Origin: Alkalibaculum bacchi
GTDB taxonomy: Bacteria > Bacillota > Clostridia > Eubacteriales > Alkalibacteraceae
DNA: 9,893 bases
Assembly: GCF_937875145.1 (NCBI RefSeq)
Contig: NZ_CALNCS010000254.1
Span: 1 to 9,893 of the forward strand
Reading direction: 5' to 3'
The translations under genes were made by a program, and so were the position numbers. Positions 1 to 6,644 of the stretch are shown here, piece by piece. Position 1 is the first letter of the stretch, and every line of letters begins with the position of its first letter. The notes under the pieces were generated by a model, which had not been told where the DNA came from, ran no database searches, and saw only the letters and a list, made by a program, of their open reading frames with translations.

Positions 1-1
1 T

Positions 2-622
2 CAAGTAAGCGATATCTTCAATTCGCCTATTAATCAAAAACAAGAGCAGATGAGATTAGCAATTGAAAAGATGAGGGAACAACAAGAAAGACAACTTGTC
101 AATAATCCAGAGTTTGGACTACTAGCATCAGTAGATCCATCTATGAAGATTTCGTCTAGAAAAGGTACGCCTACCCCCGATGATTTAGATGATTTGCTTG
201 CAATGGTATGGAAAAAGCCTGCTTTCTTTTTAGCGCATCCAAAGGCCATTGCTGCATTTACAAGAGAATGCACCTGTAGGGGAGTACCACCAGTTACAGT
301 AAATATATTTGGCTCACCATTTGTTACTTGGCGAGGGGTTCCTATGGTTCCTTGCGATAAGGTAAAAATAGATTCTTTAGGCAATACGTGTATTTTACTC
401 ATGCGTGTAGGTGAAAGAGAACAAGGGGTTATAGGTTTGCATCAGCCAGGTGTTCCAGGTGAAAGCCAGGTACCTAGTTTATCCGTTCATTTCAGTGGAA
501 TAGATGATATGGGCATCATGTCCTATATCATGACACTGTATTATGGTTTAGCTATTCTTACAAATGATGCATTTGGAATGCTTGAAAATGTCAATATAGG
601 GCATTATTATGACTACAAGTAA
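2..622 (+). CDS. Family 2A encapsulin shell protein (SrpI-like), 5' end outside window
   Basis: This is the C-terminal two-thirds or so of a shell protein that self-assembles into a closed icosahedral protein compartment in the cytoplasm. The frame is open from base 2, so about 206 residues are visible; the family is roughly 300 residues long, so about 100 N-terminal residues lie outside. The ATG at base 50 is internal: the residues before it (ISD-like segment, then the helix EQMRLAIEKMREQQE) already match the family. Diagnostic stretches are PTPDDLDDLL, KKPAFFLAHPKAIAAF, the ECTCRGVPP segment and FVTWRGVPMVP, which I recognise from Synechococcus SrpI. No cyclic-nucleotide-binding domain is seen in the visible part. 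With a desulfurase directly downstream this fits family 2A rather than 2B. The stop codon overlaps the desulfurase start by 14 bases, so the two are probably translationally coupled. The family assignment is from memory of homologues, but the resemblance is strong. Confidence 0.93.
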   Translation, partial: QVSDIFNSPINQKQEQMRLAIEKMREQQERQLVNNPEFGLLASVDPSMKISSRKGTPTPDDLDDLLAMVWKKPAFFLAHPKAIAAFTRECTCRGVPPVTVNIFGSPFVTWRGVPMVPCDKVKIDSLGNTCILLMRVGEREQGVIGLHQPGVPGESQVPSLSVHFSGIDDMGIMSYIMTLYYGLAILTNDAFGMLENVNIGHYYDYK

Positions 623-1922
623 ATGGTTTCAGGATAGGAGCAGTGAATACTACTTCCTATCAAATTATAAACCCGATGTTCATACTATTAACAATAATGC
701 GCCATTTAGAAGAGCAGACCTAGACATTTACTCCATTCGCAAGGACTTTCCTATTTTACAAACTAGAGTAAATGGAAAACCATTAGTATGGCTGGATAAT
801 TCAGCAACTACTCAAAAACCTAAAGATGTAATCAATACATTAAAAGAATACTATAGTAAGTACAATTCCAATATTCACCGTGGAGCCCATACATTAGCTA
901 AAATCTCTACGGATGCTTATGAAACGGCAAGAGAAAAAATCCAGCTATTTATTGGAGCATCCTATTTAGAGGAAATCATCTTTGTTAGAGGGACTACAGA
1001 AGGAATTAATTTAGTAACAGAAACCTTTGGTGAATCCAATATTGAAAAGGGTGATGAAATCATCCTCAGCATTATGGAGCATCATTCTAATATTGTACCC
1101 TGGCAAAAATTAGCTAAGAAAAAGGGAGCTACAATAAAGATCATACCTGTAAATGAATGTGGTGAGCTTATTTTAGAGGAATACAAAAATCTTCTTTCGC
1201 CGAAAACAAAGATGGTAGCTATCACTCAGGTATCCAATATCCTAGGCACTATAAATCCTATTAAAGAAATCATCGATTTAGCCCACGCATCTGGGGCCAA
1301 GGTATTAGTAGACGGAGCTCAAGGTATTGCTCATATAGGTATAGATGTAAATGAAGTAGATGCAGATTTTTATGTGTTCTCAGGTCACAAAATTTACGGA
1401 CCCACTGGCATAGGTGTATTATATGGGAAAAAAGGATTATTACAAAATATGCCTCCTTATCAAAGAGGTGGCGGTATGATCAAAAATGTGACTTTTGATT
1501 CTACGGAATACAATAGTCTTCCTTATAAGTTTGAAGCAGGTACAGGAAATATTGCAGATGCCATTGGTTTAGGTGTGGCAATAGATTATGTTAATAATAT
1601 TGGAATAAATCGAATTATGAATCATGAAGCAGAAATAACAAATTACGCTATGGAAAGATTATCCCACTTACCTGGATTATCTTTAATTGGCACTACGCCT
1701 AATAAGTCTAGCGTCATATCCTTTATACTATCGGGAATTTCTCCAGATCAAGCCGCTCATAAGCTTAATGAAGATGGCATAGCAGTCCGATCAGGGCATC
1801 ACTGTGCTCAACCGGTTTTAAAACATTACGGCTTTAGCAGCGTTATCCGCGCATCTATTGGCATCTACAATACAAGGGAAGAAATCGACATTCTAGCCAA
1901 TTCACTTATGAAAATGCTTTAA
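609..1922 (+). CDS. Encapsulin cargo: SufS-like (class II) cysteine desulfurase
   Basis: A PLP-dependent cysteine desulfurase that converts L-cysteine to alanine and leaves a persulfide on an active-site cysteine. The 437 residues include the stacking histidine in MEHHSN (H158), the PLP-contacting aspartate in VLVDGAQ (D235), the Schiff-base lysine in SGHKIYGPTG (K261), and the catalytic cysteine in RSGHHCAQP (C399). YQRGGGMI and FEAGTGN are typical of SufS. The family is normally about 405 residues; the surplus is an N-terminal extension of about 35 residues ending before DIYSIRKDFPIL. It contains a YYFL segment (residues 14-17), which I recall as a conserved motif of family 2A cargo-loading domains. 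The start is fixed because an in-frame stop lies at 597-599. Only a weak ribosome binding site (ATAGGG) precedes it, which agrees with coupling to the shell gene. No SufU/SufBCD or serine acetyltransferase gene is present in the window. The likely role is cargo inside the encapsulin. Confidence 0.93.
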   Translation: MTTSKWFQDRSSEYYFLSNYKPDVHTINNNAPFRRADLDIYSIRKDFPILQTRVNGKPLVWLDNSATTQKPKDVINTLKEYYSKYNSNIHRGAHTLAKISTDAYETAREKIQLFIGASYLEEIIFVRGTTEGINLVTETFGESNIEKGDEIILSIMEHHSNIVPWQKLAKKKGATIKIIPVNECGELILEEYKNLLSPKTKMVAITQVSNILGTINPIKEIIDLAHASGAKVLVDGAQGIAHIGIDVNEVDADFYVFSGHKIYGPTGIGVLYGKKGLLQNMPPYQRGGGMIKNVTFDSTEYNSLPYKFEAGTGNIADAIGLGVAIDYVNNIGINRIMNHEAEITNYAMERLSHLPGLSLIGTTPNKSSVISFILSGISPDQAAHKLNEDGIAVRSGHHCAQPVLKHYGFSSVIRASIGIYNTREEIDILANSLMKML

Positions 1923-1995
1923 ACAAGGGTTAAAAATTTGTGATTTCAACACAGGCTAAGTAAAAAACAGAAAACAAAAATCTTTAGTAAATAAA

Positions 1996-2037
1996 AAATG
2001 CAAACAAACCCATCATAGTTTGTTTGCATTTCTTATT
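1996..2037. terminator. Bidirectional hairpin terminator between convergent operons
   Basis: Two perfect 14-base arms (1996-2009 and 2018-2031) enclose an 8-base loop. On the + strand the stem runs into TTTCTTATTT. On the - strand it is followed by a T-rich run (complement of the A-run at 1993-1998). It can therefore end both the encapsulin/desulfurase operon and the transporter genes on the other strand. Confidence 0.8.
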
Positions 2038-2079
2038 TAAGTCATTCTAAACAATCATTTAACAACAGTTCAATTATTG

Positions 2080-2616
2080 TTATTTTTTGGGTATCACTTT
2101 CCATATCCAGTAAGCTATTGCAAAATCTACCAGGCTATGAATGAAGGTTCCGACGCCTACCATTCCCACTATAGAGTAAATATATCCCCTTTGATATTCT
2201 AAATCGGATAAACTTTGCCCAATGTAAAAGGGAGATACTGCTAAGATTTCACCTAAACTATGGATGATGGAAACGACAATAGCAAAGGTGATTGTTTTCC
2301 CCATACTTTTAAAGGTATTTGGGTATTTTTTTAAATATAGAGCTCCTAAAAAAGCAAATAGGATTTGGCTAAAAGCTCGAGCAACTACGACAATTGGAAA
2401 TCCCCCCAGAAAAAAGCCGAGAGTTGTTCCTAATGAAACGAATACTGCTGTAGTAGGTGAAATAAATACAGCAATAAATAATGCTACATGACTAGCTAAT
2501 GTAAAAGATGCCGGCTCGATCACAAATCTTATAGGTGATACTAAGGGAATCAAAATCCCAATAGCACATAAAAGTGCTGCTACTACCATACTTCTAGTAT
2601 TAAATCGATTTTCCAT
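2080..2616 (-). CDS. ECF transporter S component, probably niacin type (NiaX-like)
   Basis: A small membrane protein (178 residues) that would bind a vitamin or precursor and pair with the shared ECF module (EcfT plus two ATPases, not encoded here) for uptake. About five to six hydrophobic segments are visible: roughly residues 10-28, 40-62, 64-92, 108-130 and 145-170. The stretch EPASFTLASHVALFIAVFIS followed by GTTLGFFLGGFPIVVVARA resembles S components annotated as NiaX, whose predicted substrate is niacin. The S-component family is fairly clear, but the niacin assignment rests on recalled resemblance only. The start ATG has an excellent ribosome binding site (GGAGGAAG, complement near 2621-2629). 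A promoter-like sequence lies about 130 bases upstream, leaving a leader of about 120 bases. It is codirectional with the permease upstream, with no clear terminator between them. Confidence 0.8.
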   Translation of the reverse strand: MENRFNTRSMVVAALLCAIGILIPLVSPIRFVIEPASFTLASHVALFIAVFISPTTAVFVSLGTTLGFFLGGFPIVVVARAFSQILFAFLGALYLKKYPNTFKSMGKTITFAIVVSIIHSLGEILAVSPFYIGQSLSDLEYQRGYIYSIVGMVGVGTFIHSLVDFAIAYWIWKVIPKK

Positions 2617-2745
2617 TTTTCTTCCTCCGTAACGTGTAATGATATTTTTTTAATTCACTGATTATGATTCATGAAACAAGGGATATAAGGTCAAAAATTA
2701 TTGTGTTTGTTCCAGAAAAAGATATCGTTCAGCATATTATTTTAT

Positions 2746-2775
2746 ATTATACTATAGATTTTCATTTAGTGTAAA
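2746..2775 (-). promoter_or_regulatory. Putative sigma-A promoter for the ECF S-component gene
   Basis: On the - strand, TTTACA (complement at 2770-2775), an 18-base spacer and a perfect TATAAT (complement at 2746-2751). Transcription would begin near 2739 and give an untranslated leader of about 120 bases. I recognised no known riboswitch fold in that leader. Confidence 0.6.
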
Positions 2776-2826
2776 TATCCAATCAAGTATATTCATTAAA
2801 TATTCTCATTATAGGAAAATTTTCAA

Positions 2827-4098
2827 TTATATTCCAAACAAAATCCAAACTAGAATATAACCTGATATGACTGCAGATAGTGTAAATGGAACGCCAATCT
2901 TCATAAAGCTACCGGTATCTACATTCCACCCCTCTTTACGCAGAATGCCAATTCCTGTAATATTTGCCGAAGCACCAATAGGTGTAAGATTGCCTCCTAA
3001 AGTGGCACCAATCAGTAAACCAAAGTAAAGAACTGTCGGATCAATTGCTAGAAAAGATGCAATACTCGCTGTTACAGGCAACATAGTTGCTACATATGGG
3101 ATATTATCAACAAAACCTGAAAACAACACAGAGGCCCAGACGATTATAGTATATATGACAAATACATTATCATTACTTAAACGGACAAAGAGTTTGCCGA
3201 TGTCTTCAATAATTCCTACTTCTGTTAGTCCACCTATTAAGACAAATAGACCTATTAATAATACAATAGTGTAAAAATCAATTTCTTTGACATGAGTACG
3301 AAGTGTATTAAAATTTTGGTACTTAAGATCATATTTCAAAGAGCCTATTATAAATAAGCTCATGCATATAAAACCATTGCTTATTTCTGGTTTATGGGGC
3401 ATAAAAGATGCCAATATTAACAGACTAATCATGCTAAGAAGCAAAACTGTTGGAAAATAGTCTTCTACTTTTGTTTCTGACTTAATCTTAATATGCTGAA
3501 GGTCTCCTCGGAAAAGATAGAGTAAAACAACTACAGATAAAAGGGCACCTATCTGCACAATCCAAAACAAACCAGGTCTACCATTGTAGAAGAAAAAATC
3601 CATAAAATTCATATCTGCTTGGGCGGCTAAGAGGATTGAGGTCGTATCCCCTACTAAAGTAGCTGCACCTTGCAAGTTTGAAGATACGGATATAGAGACA
3701 ATCATAGCAATTGGTGAAATATTTAATTTTTTAGCAATGGTTATAGCAACTGGTGCTATCATTAAAACCGTAGCTACATTATCTACAAATGCAGAAACCA
3801 GCCCCGCAAACAAGGACAAGGCTACTACGAGCCATTTGACATTGGGCATTCGAGAGATGAGTATATCTGCTAGTTTATCAGGCATTTTAGATTCAATAAA
3901 TAAGGAGACAATCCCCATAGTTCCAGCAATCATTAAAATAGCATTCCAATTGATGTATTCCAATGCCTTATATATTGGAACAATTCCCAAATAAATAAAT
4001 AGAGTAGCAGAAGCAATAGATATGTAGGATCTCATCTTTGGTAATAGCAATAATAAAATATACGTTACACCAAAAATAATAAGTGCAGTACCTTTCAT
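2827..4098 (-). CDS. ArsB/NhaD- or SLC13-like ion permease (CitMHS/IT superfamily)
   Basis: A 423-residue polytopic membrane protein with about 10-12 hydrophobic segments. Its two halves carry mirrored motifs. Residues 102-117 (SAFVDNVATVLMIAPV) match residues 327-342 (SGFVDNIPYVATMLPV). LVGDTTS (148-154) in the first half corresponds to NLTPIGASAN (370-379) in the second. This is the inverted-repeat architecture of the ion transporter superfamily that includes ArsB, NhaD and the SLC13 anion permeases. The central loop (about residues 197-215) is charged and probably cytoplasmic. The substrate cannot be read from the sequence: an anion, an oxyanion such as arsenite, or Na+/H+ exchange are all possible. 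No ars regulator or arsenate reductase sits nearby. The start is well supported by GAAGGAGGT six bases upstream. The ECF S-component gene follows downstream on the same strand. Confidence 0.88.
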   Translation of the reverse strand: MKGTALIIFGVTYILLLLLPKMRSYISIASATLFIYLGIVPIYKALEYINWNAILMIAGTMGIVSLFIESKMPDKLADILISRMPNVKWLVVALSLFAGLVSAFVDNVATVLMIAPVAITIAKKLNISPIAMIVSISVSSNLQGAATLVGDTTSILLAAQADMNFMDFFFYNGRPGLFWIVQIGALLSVVVLLYLFRGDLQHIKIKSETKVEDYFPTVLLLSMISLLILASFMPHKPEISNGFICMSLFIIGSLKYDLKYQNFNTLRTHVKEIDFYTIVLLIGLFVLIGGLTEVGIIEDIGKLFVRLSNDNVFVIYTIIVWASVLFSGFVDNIPYVATMLPVTASIASFLAIDPTVLYFGLLIGATLGGNLTPIGASANITGIGILRKEGWNVDTGSFMKIGVPFTLSAVISGYILVWILFGI

Positions 4099-4111
4099 TG
4101 TATACCTCCTT

Positions 4112-4353
4112 CAAATATGCGACTTACATATTAGTGTTTTTAGTTCTAAATAAAACCTTTTTGTAGTCAGAATGTATAGATCCTTCGCTAGCGCTCAGAT
4201 GATAGGAGCAGTGGCTAGTGTCAGGTATGCGACCTACGTCGCAGTGAATAATCAATGAAAAACAATGAACAGTTAACAATTACAAACACTACATAAATAG
4301 TCGCATATTTGTACTGTTCCATATTCAATATTCGTTTTTAATTGTTCATTGAT
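4112..4353. repeat. Intergenic nested inverted repeats, possible small MITE-like element
   Basis: The stretch from 4099 to 4481 between the permease and the nucleoid-protein gene holds no credible gene. It contains a perfect 13-base inverted repeat (4112-4124 and 4299-4311, core ATATGCGACT), a 5-base stem GCGAC/GTCGC at 4229-4242, and a second imperfect pair built from ATCAATGAACAATTA (4339-4353) and related copies at 4251-4282 (AACAATGAACAGTTAACAATTA-like). The GCGACCTACGTCGC plus AACAATTAACAAT pattern resembles short repeats that I recall between genes in clostridial genomes. No transposase or target duplication was seen. The left arm lies only 14 bases from the permease start codon. Confidence 0.45.
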
Positions 4354-4443
4354 ACTTTCCCCGTCCAAGAAACCAACTGACTAACCGTTTCGTAATACCT
4401 CTATTATATTAGTAAGATTACGCTAATATTCTTCTTTGACAAG

Positions 4444-4479
4444 AAAATGGGGAAAGAGTATAAACCCTTTCCCCATTTT
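4444..4479 (-). terminator. Terminator after the nucleoid-associated protein gene
   Basis: Perfect 13-base arms (4444-4456 and 4467-4479, core GGGGAAAG) enclose a 10-base loop, directly after the stop codon at 4482. On the - strand the stem ends in TTTTCTTGTC. The + strand also reads TTTTTCTTATTT after the stem, so it may work in both directions. Confidence 0.8.
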
Positions 4480-4481
4480 TC

Positions 4482-5489
4482 TTATTTATTGTTAAACTTC
4501 TCTACATTCTTAATCATTATCGATATGGTTCCATTTACATTATTGATAAACTCTACCACATCTGAATCTCCTACATATGTAGATGGAATGCTTATTTCAA
4601 TTCCGTTATCTGTAATTAGTTTATGTTTTTTTATAATTCGCTTTTCGGCATAAGGGCTAATTTTAATCTTTGATTCTTGTATACCAGCTTTTTCAATTCC
4701 CTGTTTAAATGCAGTTTTCCCAGCTGTATCGTCAAAGGTTGCCTCTGCAATATTTACTAAATCTATTTCATTGTTATTGGTAAAATCATCTGCAATGACC
4801 TTTCGAAAAGTATTTAACTTATCTATATCTCCATTATATTCTTCTTGAATGATTGTATGGGCAGTCTTCTCCACAATGTCTACAATCTCCTTATCTGATT
4901 TTACGAATTTAGATTTCAAAAGATATGTTGTGATGTAATTTTCTTTTATCCCATTGATTTCATATTTTCGCTCTTTAACAATAAGAGAAAAATCAAGTAG
5001 ATTTACAATGACAAATTCATCCAGTTTCTGAGATTCAAGTGGTAAACAACAAGGTTGTTTAATAATTGTATTACATATGCCATCTTCTGCTTCAACATGG
5101 TGTATATAACCATACTTATAATTAAACTTTAAGATACCTAAATATGTAACACTATTACAAACAAAATCTACAATTAGCAAATCACATGATGGAATAGAGG
5201 TGCCATTTGTAATAAAGTTTATAAATAAATTAGCAATCTGTTTGCTCATGGTTAAAAAATCTTCTTCTTTAGTAAAATTCTCCACGGTTGACAGAAAATT
5301 ATTTGGTGTCTCATTTTCAAACATGGTTTTCTTTGTTTCAATATCTGTAAAACACTTCTTTATATGCTTAGTAAGGTACTCTTGTATATCATAAGATAAA
5401 TCAATTGTTTTATCTGAAATAACAGAAATTCCTCCCATATTGTCAATGATATGTAAAATAGCTCTTTTAATTGTTACTTCTTCGCTCAT
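4482..5489 (-). CDS. Nucleoid-associated protein, NA37 / YejK (NdpA)-like family
   Basis: A cytoplasmic protein of 335 residues resembling the NA37 (PF04245) nucleoid-associated family as it occurs in Firmicutes. The start KRAILHIIDN, a middle rich in charged residues, and the C-terminal segment ISPYAEKRIIKKHKLITDNGIEISIPSTY fit this family. E. coli YejK associates with the nucleoid; the function of the Firmicutes form is not well known. I placed the start at the ATG at 5489 (MSEEVTIKRA) because the ribosome binding site AAAGGAG (complement 5497-5503) is seven bases from it. The ATG at 5495, two codons upstream, would leave only one base of spacing. The gene stands alone, with a strong terminator just after its stop and the previous gene's terminator upstream. 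The family call comes from general resemblance rather than a catalytic motif. Confidence 0.75.
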   Translation of the reverse strand: MSEEVTIKRAILHIIDNMGGISVISDKTIDLSYDIQEYLTKHIKKCFTDIETKKTMFENETPNNFLSTVENFTKEEDFLTMSKQIANLFINFITNGTSIPSCDLLIVDFVCNSVTYLGILKFNYKYGYIHHVEAEDGICNTIIKQPCCLPLESQKLDEFVIVNLLDFSLIVKERKYEINGIKENYITTYLLKSKFVKSDKEIVDIVEKTAHTIIQEEYNGDIDKLNTFRKVIADDFTNNNEIDLVNIAEATFDDTAGKTAFKQGIEKAGIQESKIKISPYAEKRIIKKHKLITDNGIEISIPSTYVGDSDVVEFINNVNGTISIMIKNVEKFNNK

Positions 5490-5562
5490 ATTCATGCTCC
5501 TTTCAACATATCATTTTACCATGTATTCATAAATTTAATCTATAAGAAGTAAAAGTTTCCAT

Positions 5563-5593
5563 AAAAAAAGCCCTATTACATGTATAGAGCTTT
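5563..5593 (-). terminator. Rho-independent terminator of the small nucleotidyltransferase-like gene
   Basis: On the - strand a 10-pair stem (arms 5584-5593 and 5567-5576) with one U-G wobble and a 7-base loop is followed by a run of seven T (complement 5563-5569). It begins only a few bases beyond the stop codon at 5599 and separates that gene from the nucleoid-protein gene. Confidence 0.75.
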
Positions 5594-5598
5594 ATAGA

Positions 5599-5895
5599 TT
5601 ATTGACAATGAGTTTTATCATATAATAATATGCCATTTTTGATTATATTACAAGTAAATGAAGTTCCTTCATTATTTAATTGCTTTAATTCATCTATGGA
5701 GATCACGACGATATCAAAAGGGGTATTTATGTTTCTTAAGAGCTTTCTAATTTGTATCCTTTTATCAAAGTCATTTTCAACACTATCCCATACGATTGTC
5801 AAAAGTAAAATAGGACCCATATCGAGCAAATAAATTTTTTCAGGGTTTACACCATCTAGTATGAGACTTTTAATTTCTTGATACTTTTCTTCCAC
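5599..5895 (-). CDS. Degenerate minimal nucleotidyltransferase (MNT)-like protein
   Basis: A 98-residue protein that resembles the small nucleotidyltransferase fold found in MNT antitoxins. The pattern EKIYLL near residue 19, then RIQIRKLLRNINTPFDIVVISIDELKQL (46-73) and IIKNGILLYD (84-93) match the usual order: first strand, arginine-rich helix, third-aspartate strand, and closing VLYE-like strand. The catalytic signature is missing: where the family has a GS motif and a DxD pair, this protein reads LLDMGPILLLTIV, as though about ten residues had been lost and the aspartates replaced. Only D61 survives. It is probably not an active nucleotide transferase. No HEPN toxin partner is adjacent. 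The start is GTG, fixed by an in-frame TAA just upstream and a GGAG eight bases before it. It has its own promoter and terminator, so it is a single-gene unit. The fold assignment is inferred. Confidence 0.6.
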   Translation of the reverse strand: MEEKYQEIKSLILDGVNPEKIYLLDMGPILLLTIVWDSVENDFDKRIQIRKLLRNINTPFDIVVISIDELKQLNNEGTSFTCNIIKNGILLYDKTHCQ

Positions 5896-5954
5896 TTTTC
5901 TATCTCCTTATAAATAATTGTTTAAAGGTTATATTCATTAGCAATTCTATTATT

Positions 5955-5984
5955 ATAATAACTTTATGTAATATTTATTGTCAA
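5955..5984 (-). promoter_or_regulatory. Promoter for the MNT-like gene
   Basis: On the - strand a perfect TTGACA (complement 5979-5984), an 18-base spacer and TATTAT (complement 5955-5960, five of six to consensus). The expected start of transcription is near 5948, about 50 bases before the GTG. It lies in the 297-base gap 5896-6192, which is otherwise AT-rich and non-coding. Confidence 0.65.
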
Positions 5985-6071
5985 TATTTGTAAATCTTGT
6001 TATATATATAATCTTACTATATTTTAATATTTTGTAAGGTATATCACTTCTATGATGTATTTAATATTTAG

Positions 6072-6110
6072 ATTTCTATCATTTATGATAAGATCTTAAA
6101 TGATAGAAAT
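6072..6110. repeat. Perfect 14-base inverted repeat of unknown role
   Basis: Arms at 6072-6085 and 6097-6110 (core TTTCTATCATTTA) are exactly complementary around an 11-base spacer. No T-run follows on either strand, so it does not look like an intrinsic terminator. It sits about 90 bases upstream of the promoter of the MNT-like gene and just beyond the terminator of the DUF523 gene. It could be an operator or a folded RNA. Confidence 0.4.
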
Positions 6111-6124
6111 CCCATAATTTGCAC

Positions 6125-6166
6125 AAAAAACTCCCTTATAGTAAAGAAAAACTCACTATAAAGGAG
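6125..6166 (-). terminator. Terminator of the aminotransferase-DUF523 operon
   Basis: Twelve-base arms (6155-6166 and 6131-6142, one U-G wobble on the - strand) enclose a 12-base loop and are followed on the - strand by a run of six T (complement 6125-6130). It lies just past the DUF523 stop codon. Confidence 0.8.
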
Positions 6167-6192
6167 AATTCTTTTTAGTATTTATTTATACC

Positions 6193-6609
6193 CTACATCT
6201 CTTCTATTTTAAATCCATTTTTGTAAAGAAGCTCTGCTGTAAGACCATTGCCTTCTTTTAATGTACCAGTAAAGGTACCATCATAGATTCTACCAAAACC
6301 ACAGGATGGACTTTTAGACTTTAATATAATTTTACTTGGCATTAAATCCCTTGCAATTTCTAAGGTTTTTTCTGCCCCTTTTAGAAATTCATTCGTGACA
6401 TCCTCGCCCACTTTGTTTATTACATGAATTTCCCCATTTATAACTTGTATCTCTGCAGGTTGTCTCGGCGTTGGTAGCCCTCCTAGCACTTCAGGGCATA
6501 TAGTTATGGCTTTATTTGCTTTTACTAATTCTAGAATTTGATCCACATTATTATTTTTTCCATTGTACTTACAATTGCATCCTGCCAAACAAGCGCTAAC
6601 TAAGATCAT
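6193..6609 (-). CDS. DUF523 protein, TudS (thiouracil desulfurase)-like
   Basis: A 138-residue cytoplasmic protein of the DUF523 family. One characterised member, TudS, uses a [4Fe-4S] cluster held by three cysteines to remove sulfur from 2-thiouracil without redox chemistry. The three family cysteines are present: C7 in SACLAG, C38 in ICPE and C103 in SPSCGFG. Two further cysteines (C11, C13) lie just after the first. The GGLPTPRQPAEI segment is also family-typical. Length is normal for a stand-alone DUF523 protein. GGAG nine bases upstream supports the start. The aminotransferase gene ends 35 bases before it on the same strand, and a strong terminator follows, so the two are probably cotranscribed. 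The real substrate is not known, since most DUF523 proteins are untested. Confidence 0.88.
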   Translation of the reverse strand: MILVSACLAGCNCKYNGKNNNVDQILELVKANKAITICPEVLGGLPTPRQPAEIQVINGEIHVINKVGEDVTNEFLKGAEKTLEIARDLMPSKIILKSKSPSCGFGRIYDGTFTGTLKEGNGLTAELLYKNGFKIEEM

Positions 6610-6644
6610 ATTTTTATACTCCTATCAAAATACTGTAGTACATT

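Noticed and set aside
34..402. Open frame on the - strand opposite the encapsulin gene
   Set aside because: The + strand protein is clearly conserved across the same bases; this is a shadow.
50..622. A complete 190-residue gene starting at the ATG at base 50
   Set aside because: The frame is open back to base 2 and the residues before the ATG match the encapsulin family, so the gene is cut by the window edge rather than starting there.
609..1922. Housekeeping SufS of the SUF iron-sulfur assembly operon
   Set aside because: No sufBCD or sufU is adjacent, the protein has an N-terminal extension beyond the SufS core, and its gene overlaps an encapsulin shell gene.
2264..2491. Small + strand open frames opposite the transporter, nucleoid-protein and MNT-like genes (also 3737-3994, 4447-4653, 5200-5394, 5630-5833)
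   Set aside because: All lie largely or wholly opposite real genes, and 4447-4653 starts inside a terminator hairpin.
4112..4353. CRISPR array or tRNA in the repeat-rich gap
   Set aside because: There are no regularly spaced direct repeats and no cloverleaf or TΨC-like GTTCRANNC arm; only inverted repeats are present.
609..6609. A single sulfur-metabolism island joining the encapsulin desulfurase with the DUF523 desulfurase
   Set aside because: They are on opposite strands, separated by unrelated genes and several terminators; nothing but theme connects them.
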